Part shown: piece by piece, positions 15,772 through 20,040 of the stretch
Layout: the number at the start of each line of letters is the position of its first letter
Position numbering within the stretch: the stretch's first letter is position 1
IMG/VR virus record: IMGVR_UViG_3300008119_000787
Coordinates: 1-20,040 of that record
DNA length: 20,040 nt
Strand: one strand, 5' to 3'
Origin: a virus
Position numbers and translations under genes: made by a program
Notes under the pieces: model-generated
Databases searched by the model: none
Seen by the model: the letters and a program-made list of their open reading frames with translations, nothing else
Told to the model about the DNA's origin: nothing

Positions 15772-16462
15772 TTAAAGTTTGCGTTAATTTAATGGTGTTT
15801 TCATTATGTGGACCATTATCATGTATAATATAGGCATCCAAATTTAAAAGTGAAACTTCTCCATTTTCTATCTTAACACTATCTTTAGTGTCTAAAGTGC
15901 TAAAGAAAAAATCACGTTCTTGGTCAATAATAATATCATCGTTAAGTAGGTATTGAATTGTCCATCTACCTTGGTCATCAATACCTGTCTGATATTCTTT
16001 CTCAATTATATCTTTTAGGTGATTTACAATTTTATCAGTGTATCCAAAGTAAGTACCAGAATTTAAATACTTACTGTCATTAATGGCACGTTTATTTTCA
16101 TACAAATGAGTATAGTTTGTTGGTGGCCATAAACCTTTTTCGGCACCCATAATAAGGCTACAATTTAAAGATTGAAACTTTTCTATAATACCTTCAGGAG
16201 ATTTAATAAAGTTGGTATCTGTGGCATCTAAAAATAAAATATAATCATAGTTCCCAACAATATTTGATTCAATATACTCCAACACTTTTACTGTCTTGTA
16301 AAAGAATAATTTATCATAATAAGAACCATCGGTAATCAAACCAGAATTTCTTACAACATGAATATCTTCAGGTGAAAAATATTTTAAAGCATTCTTATAA
16401 AAAGATGGTTCATAATATTCGGGGTAGTCAAATAATGCCGTTATTAATGCAACATTTTTCAT
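15758..16462 (-). CDS. PLOD/GT25-like glycosyltransferase
   Basis: A 234-residue protein like the glycosyltransferase domain of collagen lysyl hydroxylases (PLOD/LH3) and related phage and virus enzymes. Ordered landmarks are LITALFDYPEYY (residues 6-17), YDYILFLDATDTNFIKSPEGI (72-92) with D79 and D82, GAEKGLWPP (106-114), KYLNSGTYFGY (131-141), and DDQGRW (162-167). These are the UDP-sugar and metal site landmarks of that group. Animal members add Gal or Glc to hydroxylysine; the phage acceptor is unknown. The gene overlaps the GT10-like gene by 14 bases and follows a methyltransferase gene after one base, consistent with one operon. Confidence 0.78.
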   Translation of the reverse strand: MKNVALITALFDYPEYYEPSFYKNALKYFSPEDIHVVRNSGLITDGSYYDKLFFYKTVKVLEYIESNIVGNYDYILFLDATDTNFIKSPEGIIEKFQSLNCSLIMGAEKGLWPPTNYTHLYENKRAINDSKYLNSGTYFGYTDKIVNHLKDIIEKEYQTGIDDQGRWTIQYLLNDDIIIDQERDFFFSTLDTKDSVKIENGEVSLLNLDAYIIHDNGPHNENTIKLTQTLNENN

Positions 16463-16463
16463 A

Positions 16464-17102
16464 TTAATTACCTGATATTTGTTTATAAAATTCTTTGATT
16501 AATTCACCATCACTATTAAAGATATTGTCTTGTGCAAAAAACTTATATGGTATTGTGTCTTCCCAAAAAACAACAAGTTCATTACCTAAGTTATTTTCTA
16601 AAACTTTGTCTGTTTCTTCAAAAACCTCAATAAATGGGTATTTTGGGTATATACAAATCATATCATCTTTAACATCAATAATTTGTTTATGATGTGCATT
16701 ACCCCTATATTTGTTGTCCCATAAAAACATAAATTCATTATATTTTGATGGGATTGCAATATAACCCTTTTTAGATATTTTAGGTAGTAATTCTAATAAA
16801 TCTGTTGGTGTTATTACATCTTCTAATGTGTGTGAACAGATGCTGTAATCAAACTTACCATGTTCCTCAACATAGTTCAATAACTCAGCCCAAGTGTTTT
16901 TATCTTGAATGTTAAAATCAAAAAATTTAACACCTTCTTGTTCTATTTTAACAATGTCGGCAACAAATTTACATTCAGGGTAAGACCAAAATTGTAGAGA
17001 TGCTCCAATATCAATTGTTTTATAGTCATTATCTGATATTATTTTTTTTACGTCACCGATTAGGTTCTTAACAGAACCATTATATTGCCAATGTGTTATC
17101 AT
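16464..17102 (-). CDS. SAM-dependent methyltransferase-like protein
   Basis: A 212-residue Rossmann-fold protein. TIDIGASLQFWSY (residues 29-41) is a degenerate motif I without the usual GxGxG. VADIVKIEQEGVKFFDFNIQD supplies the second strand, and FDYSICSHTLEDVITPTDLLELLPKISKKGYIAIPSK matches the fourth and fifth motifs of class I methyltransferases of the Methyltransf_11/23 type. His-rich NAHHKQII later may sit near the active site. The acceptor is unknown; the block suggests glycan or virion modification. It overlaps the upstream FkbM gene by 23 bases. It could be inactive or bind another ligand because motif I is atypical. Confidence 0.6.
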   Translation of the reverse strand: MITHWQYNGSVKNLIGDVKKIISDNDYKTIDIGASLQFWSYPECKFVADIVKIEQEGVKFFDFNIQDKNTWAELLNYVEEHGKFDYSICSHTLEDVITPTDLLELLPKISKKGYIAIPSKYNEFMFLWDNKYRGNAHHKQIIDVKDDMICIYPKYPFIEVFEETDKVLENNLGNELVVFWEDTIPYKFFAQDNIFNSDGELIKEFYKQISGN

Positions 17103-17709
17103 ATTTTTTGTTTAAGAATAGTATATCTTGTTGAATTAATTCGTAGGTCAAAGGATGATTTATGTTTCCAATAAGTTCAACAGGTTTAAAACCCAAGTTA
17201 TCCATATATTCATAAACAAACTCTTTTGTGGGGGCGTTTTGATTGTATTCCATTAAAGATACTTCCATTAGAATACCTTTAGCTTCTTTAATGATATCTA
17301 ACCCACCATTTATAATATCAATTTCAGAACCTTGAACATCAATTTTAATTAAATCAAATTTTTGATTGTTTAAAAGATTAGAAAGAGTTTTAGTTTGTTT
17401 TTTTTCTATAAGAATTTGGTCATCATCATAAAAAGATGTATTTTCACGGTAAATTGAATTACCTGTACATCTTGGTTCATTTTTTCTAATGTAGAAATCA
17501 ACTTCTTTTTCGGAATCACTTAATAAACAGATAGAGTAATCAACGTTTAAAGTTTCTAATACCACTTCACAACTTTCACTACCCTCAATTAAATAATAGT
17601 ATGAATTTGGGAAGATGTTTTTAATTTCATTATAAAATTGACCAACATTTGCACCAATATCCAAAATAGATTTCGGTTCAAAATATTTTTTAATACTTTC
17701 TAAACTCAT
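17080..17709 (-). CDS. FkbM-family methyltransferase
   Basis: A 209-residue methyltransferase of the FkbM type, which commonly O-methylates sugars. Motif I is SILDIGANVGQF (residues 14-25), then YYLIEGSESCEVVL (38-51) for the acidic SAM contact. The family hallmark FDLIKIDVQGSEIDIINGG (118-136) is intact, followed by LMEVSLMEYN. Length agrees with stand-alone members. It starts 3 bases after the upstream methyltransferase gene stop and overlaps the next gene by 23 bases. It probably methylates sugar residues added by the neighbouring glycosyltransferases, though the acceptor is inferred. Confidence 0.82.
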   Translation of the reverse strand: MSLESIKKYFEPKSILDIGANVGQFYNEIKNIFPNSYYYLIEGSESCEVVLETLNVDYSICLLSDSEKEVDFYIRKNEPRCTGNSIYRENTSFYDDDQILIEKKQTKTLSNLLNNQKFDLIKIDVQGSEIDIINGGLDIIKEAKGILMEVSLMEYNQNAPTKEFVYEYMDNLGFKPVELIGNINHPLTYELIQQDILFLNKKYDNTLAI

Positions 17710-17712
17710 AAA

Positions 17713-18270
17713 TTATTTAAAATAAACAACACCTGTTCCAGTTGAGTGTCCAATGTTTGTAATGTCATATTTTTCTTTGGTGATGGAACCCCAAAATCTT
17801 TCCATTTCAAAATTCAAATGAATATCATCAAGTAACAAATAACCTTTATAGTTAATTGACACCAAATGGTCATAAAATTCTTTTTCAAACGTACCATCGT
17901 GGTAAGTGTCCAACATAATATATTTTGAACCCAAAATAACACTGTTGTAATTACCATTTAAAACATTATCAATAATAAACTCAGCGTTCAATGGTGTATA
18001 ATTTAAATCAAATTCATTTCCAACATTAAAAGAACGAACTTTATTTTTTGAGTTTACAGAAAATGCAAGTGCTGAACAACCTTTAAGTGTTCCAACATCC
18101 AATATGTCAACCAAATCATCATTTTGTGAAATATGTGCCAACAATCTATAATGTTCTTGACCTGATTTTGACATAAAATATCCTTGATATTCCGAAGAAT
18201 TAATTCTTTGTGAGTAAGGGAACAAATCAATATTGTCCAATTGTTCGTTTGTAATTGATAAAAAATCCAT
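17713..18270 (-). CDS. Class I methyltransferase (Methyltransf_24-like)
   Basis: A 185-residue likely SAM-dependent methyltransferase. Motif I is DILDVGTLKGCSALAF (residues 55-70), preceded by the helix GQEHYRLLAHIS. After an N-terminal region, VRSFNVGNEFDLN supplies strand two, KYIMLDTYHDG strand four, and GYLLLDDIHLNFEM (residues 142-155) a DD pair and His, which may bind a metal. This layout matches small O-methyltransferases of the Methyltransf_24 group. The ATG lies 3 bases after a TATTTATA octamer and 12 bases after the stop of the broken GlcNAc transferase gene. A role in glycan methylation is inferred from neighbours. Confidence 0.68.
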   Translation of the reverse strand: MDFLSITNEQLDNIDLFPYSQRINSSEYQGYFMSKSGQEHYRLLAHISQNDDLVDILDVGTLKGCSALAFSVNSKNKVRSFNVGNEFDLNYTPLNAEFIIDNVLNGNYNSVILGSKYIMLDTYHDGTFEKEFYDHLVSINYKGYLLLDDIHLNFEMERFWGSITKEKYDITNIGHSTGTGVVYFK

Positions 18271-18273
18271 GTT

Positions 18274-18281
18274 TATAAATA
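18274..18281 (-). promoter_or_regulatory. TATTTATA octamer before the first methyltransferase gene
   Basis: The sense strand reads TATTTATA (plus strand TATAAATA), filling the 11-base gap between the GlcNAc transferase stop and the ATG at 18270, with only AAC in between. It may let the downstream glycan genes be expressed without the broken gene upstream. Confidence 0.35.
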
Positions 18282-19277
18282 TTATAAGTTACCAGTTATT
18301 CTTTCACACCAATCTTTAGACACCGAGTGTGGCCAAACTACCCAATACTTAGGTTTATGTTCAGTTTGGAACTCTCTCCATACTTTACAATATCCATCAG
18401 GGTCATTTAACATCCTATCAATTTCTGCTTTATCAGCATCTTTTCTAAAGATTGTTTCATCATTTTCATTGTGGAAAGCAACAACCCAAAAGTCGTAATC
18501 CTTTTCAGGAACTCTATCAAATCCAACATCAATACAATGTTTGAATATTTGAGCAAAATTCTTTTTCCACTCTTCTTCAGATTCAAAGTTATATGGATTT
18601 GGTGGATAATTTTTATCCAAAGTATATTGTTGTACCGCACGTTTTTCAAATAAAAGACCTGAATACTTTTCATAATCTCTTAATGTTCTAACTGTACCAA
18701 AACCATAAGGTCCATCATGACCTTCTTGAGTTTCACCATCCATACCAAACAATTTTCTGTTTGTAAAATGTGAGTGACTATTCTTGTTTCCCCAATCTTT
18801 ATCATCATCCCATTGTTTTGTTCTACCTTTACGAGTGTATTCGTGCCAAATCAAAACTTTATGTGGGTGAAACAAATCATAACCCCAAGTGTATGCACGA
18901 GCGGCAATTGAAATTTCCTCACCGTGGAAATAATATTCAGGGTTGTGTTGTACTTCTGTTGAGAATTGACCTAATGTAAAACAGTAGTGTGCTGAGTAGA
19001 AACGAGCCGTTACAGGTTCAGTTAAATTCTGCCAACCTGGAATTGTTTCAGGTAAGAAGAACACCGCACCTTCAGGAATAAATCTATCAAACGCCATTCT
19101 CCATGGTTCTTGAGTACGTCCTGCAGGGTCATTATCGGGGTCAAATGAAGATACATAACCTGTTAACAATGGTTTTTCATGTCCCTTCTTTTGAAGTTGT
19201 TTAATCATCTTAATCATCTCATCGTCCCAATTGGGAGCAAATCTCATGTGTGAGTCAAAACTGTCTTGCAATACCAA
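18282..19277 (-). CDS. GlcNAc-transferase-like glycosyltransferase, C-terminal part of a broken gene
   Basis: A 331-codon frame resembling the glycosyltransferase (GlcNAc) family that includes Skp1 GlcNAc-transferases. FDSHMRFAPNWDDEMIKMI (residues 7-25) is the family's metal-site region with the DSH triad, and GEEISIAARAYTWGYDLFHPHKVLIWHEY (119-147) is the conserved acceptor and active-site block. The C-terminal 120 residues form an additional domain (from about residue 210, DYEKYSGLLFEKR). The first codon is TTG immediately after an in-frame stop; the first ATG lies inside DSHM. The expected N-terminal donor-binding strand is encoded upstream in another frame (19255-19377), and about 60 residues of the family's middle are absent. 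It is therefore best read as the C-terminal part of a disrupted gene, or of one read by recoding. Confidence 0.7.
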   Translation of the reverse strand: MVLQDSFDSHMRFAPNWDDEMIKMIKQLQKKGHEKPLLTGYVSSFDPDNDPAGRTQEPWRMAFDRFIPEGAVFFLPETIPGWQNLTEPVTARFYSAHYCFTLGQFSTEVQHNPEYYFHGEEISIAARAYTWGYDLFHPHKVLIWHEYTRKGRTKQWDDDKDWGNKNSHSHFTNRKLFGMDGETQEGHDGPYGFGTVRTLRDYEKYSGLLFEKRAVQQYTLDKNYPPNPYNFESEEEWKKNFAQIFKHCIDVGFDRVPEKDYDFWVVAFHNENDETIFRKDADKAEIDRMLNDPDGYCKVWREFQTEHKPKYWVVWPHSVSKDWCERITGNL

Positions 19278-19377
19278 TTATTAAATTTTTGGGTTTCTTT
19301 GCGTTTTCTATCATGTTTTTGATAGTAGCAACAAGTTGGGGGTCACGATAAGCGGCAATTTGAACAAATATTTTCAT
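19255..19377 (-). pseudogene. N-terminal fragment of the GlcNAc-transferase-like gene
   Basis: A 40-codon frame beginning ATG 19377: MKIFVQIAAYRDPQLVATIK, then AKKPKNLIIGIARQF and TGA at 19255-19257. This is the canonical first strand and helix of the GlcNAc family (FVQIASYRDPEL-like). The C-terminal part continues in the +1 frame right after the stop: reading TTT, skipping T, then GAC gives ARQF-DSHMRF. Family members normally have a further stretch with a KGxxxAR motif between these points, which is missing. The likely cause is an internal deletion or an assembly error. Confidence 0.6.
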
Positions 19378-19434
19378 GAATATATTTTTTCATAAAAATA
19401 ATATAAGATTAAAAAAGATGAATACTAATGTTAA

Positions 19435-20040
19435 TTATCCTCCAACTACAACGTTTATTGAGTCAGCATTTGCACCTGAACCCCAAGTATAAGTGTATGT
19501 TCCTGGTGTTAATCCAAAACTAACGAATGATTGACCATTAAATGTTTGACTACTTGAAATTGCGGTTCCTGTTGTATAACCAACAGGGACTAATAATGAA
19601 TATGGTGCTGGTCCTTGTTTAATAACCCCAAATATATTACCACTTACTGATGTTTGAGACCCTCCTACTCCACCTGGTCCAAAATTAGGTGGTGTTGTTG
19701 TAAATCCGCTATATTGAACGGCATTTATTCCATTTGTACCCATTAAGAATGTTGCGTTACTAACTCCTAGTCCACCAAAACTAAAAGGTCCTGCACTTGG
19801 ATTAACAAGTGTTAAGTCATTTATGTTAAGTGAACCTGATGCCGACATTACAACATTACCACCTGACTCAACGATTGTCACACTAAGTCCTGAAGGTGTT
19901 GATGCCGATGTTGAAGTCGGTGTCGGTGTTTGAGTCGGAGTATCCGTTACAGTAGGTGTTGGTGTCTCAGTTGGTGTTTGAGTCGGAGTATCCGTTACAG
20001 TAGGTGTTGGTGTCTCAGTTGGTGTTTGAGTCGGAGTATC
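19435..20040 (-). CDS. Virion-like protein with Thr/Pro repeat linker (N-terminus cut by the window edge)
   Basis: The frame is open from the right edge to TAA at 19435-19437, giving 201 visible residues. About 46 N-terminal visible residues are a linker of alternating Thr/Pro with Gln, Glu, Asp and Val (TPTQTPTETPTPTVTD units). The rest is Gly/Ser/Thr/Val-rich beta sequence: VTIVESGGNVVMSASGSLNI, then FGGLGVSNATFLMGTNG, and a C-terminal GLTPGTYTYTWGSGANADSINVVVGG. The TYTWGSGANADS ending resembles the beta domains of secreted and surface proteins with PEP-CTERM-like C-terminal repeats, but no membrane anchor follows. It is probably a tail fibre, baseplate or decoration protein, with the linker a candidate for O-glycosylation. 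An internal GTG at 19881 is not the real start. It ends 57 bases before the glycan block. Confidence 0.65.
   Translation of the reverse strand, partial: DTPTQTPTETPTPTVTDTPTQTPTETPTPTVTDTPTQTPTPTSTSASTPSGLSVTIVESGGNVVMSASGSLNINDLTLVNPSAGPFSFGGLGVSNATFLMGTNGINAVQYSGFTTTPPNFGPGGVGGSQTSVSGNIFGVIKQGPAPYSLLVPVGYTTGTAISSSQTFNGQSFVSFGLTPGTYTYTWGSGANADSINVVVGG
19932..20040 (-). repeat. Perfect 48-bp tandem repeat encoding a Thr/Pro linker
   Basis: The 48-base unit beginning GAGTCGGAGTATCC starts at 19932, 19980 and 20028. It gives two full copies and part of a third, with no mismatch that I can see, and continues off the right edge. It encodes the 16-residue unit TPTVTDTPTQTPTETP. Identity at the DNA level suggests recent expansion or slippage. 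Confidence 0.9.

Noticed and set aside
19255-19277. Programmed +1 frameshift making an active GlcNAc transferase
   Set aside because: The site resembles the RF2 context, but about 60 conserved residues are missing at the junction, so a deletion or assembly error explains it better.
19932-20040. CRISPR array
   Set aside because: The repeats are direct 48-base tandem units with no spacers and are in frame with a Thr/Pro linker.

Overview
The window is a gene-dense, AT-rich piece of a large contractile-tailed (T4-like) bacteriophage genome. It carries a tail sheath protein, neck and tail-completion candidates, a family B DNA polymerase with proofreading domain, and an SNF2-type helicase, with no bacterial housekeeping genes. 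Gaps are tiny and genes often overlap or abut. I found no tRNA, rRNA, CRISPR array, insertion sequence or integrase. Start codons lack recognisable Shine-Dalgarno sequences and have A/T-rich leaders instead. This would fit a Bacteroidota-type host, but the host cannot be fixed from this sequence.

Layout. 1-3570: virion genes mostly on the minus strand (sheath, cut by the left edge; gp15-like; gp14-like), with a small ribbon-helix-helix protein on the plus strand. 3610-8456: plus-strand block of SNF2 helicase, a superoxide dismutase fused to a possible PD-(D/E)XK nuclease domain, a gp13-like neck protein and a small beta-rich protein. 8433-11249: DNA polymerase, minus strand. 11346-11750: small BppU-like virion protein. 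11767-19377: about 7.6 kb of minus-strand glycan genes, with five glycosyltransferase genes (HtrL/YibB-type two-domain, DxD GT-A, GT10 fucosyltransferase-like, PLOD-like, GlcNAc-transferase-like) and four methyltransferase genes (one FkbM). The GlcNAc-transferase gene is broken. 19435-20040: C-terminal part of a virion-like protein with a Thr/Pro repeat linker encoded by perfect 48-bp tandem repeats, running off the right edge.

How the genes may work together. Sheath, neck and tail-completion proteins build the contractile tail, while polymerase and helicase serve replication or repair. The glycosyl- and methyltransferases could build a methylated, fucosylated glycan on virion proteins; the adjacent Thr/Pro linker is an attractive but unproven acceptor. 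The most unusual gene is the SOD fusion: all four metal ligands are present, then a segment resembling a T4 capsid-targeting/prohead-protease site (EFLTEA), then a possible nuclease domain. A recurring octamer, TATTTATA in the sense orientation, lies before many first genes of apparent units, often only 3-4 bases from the ATG.
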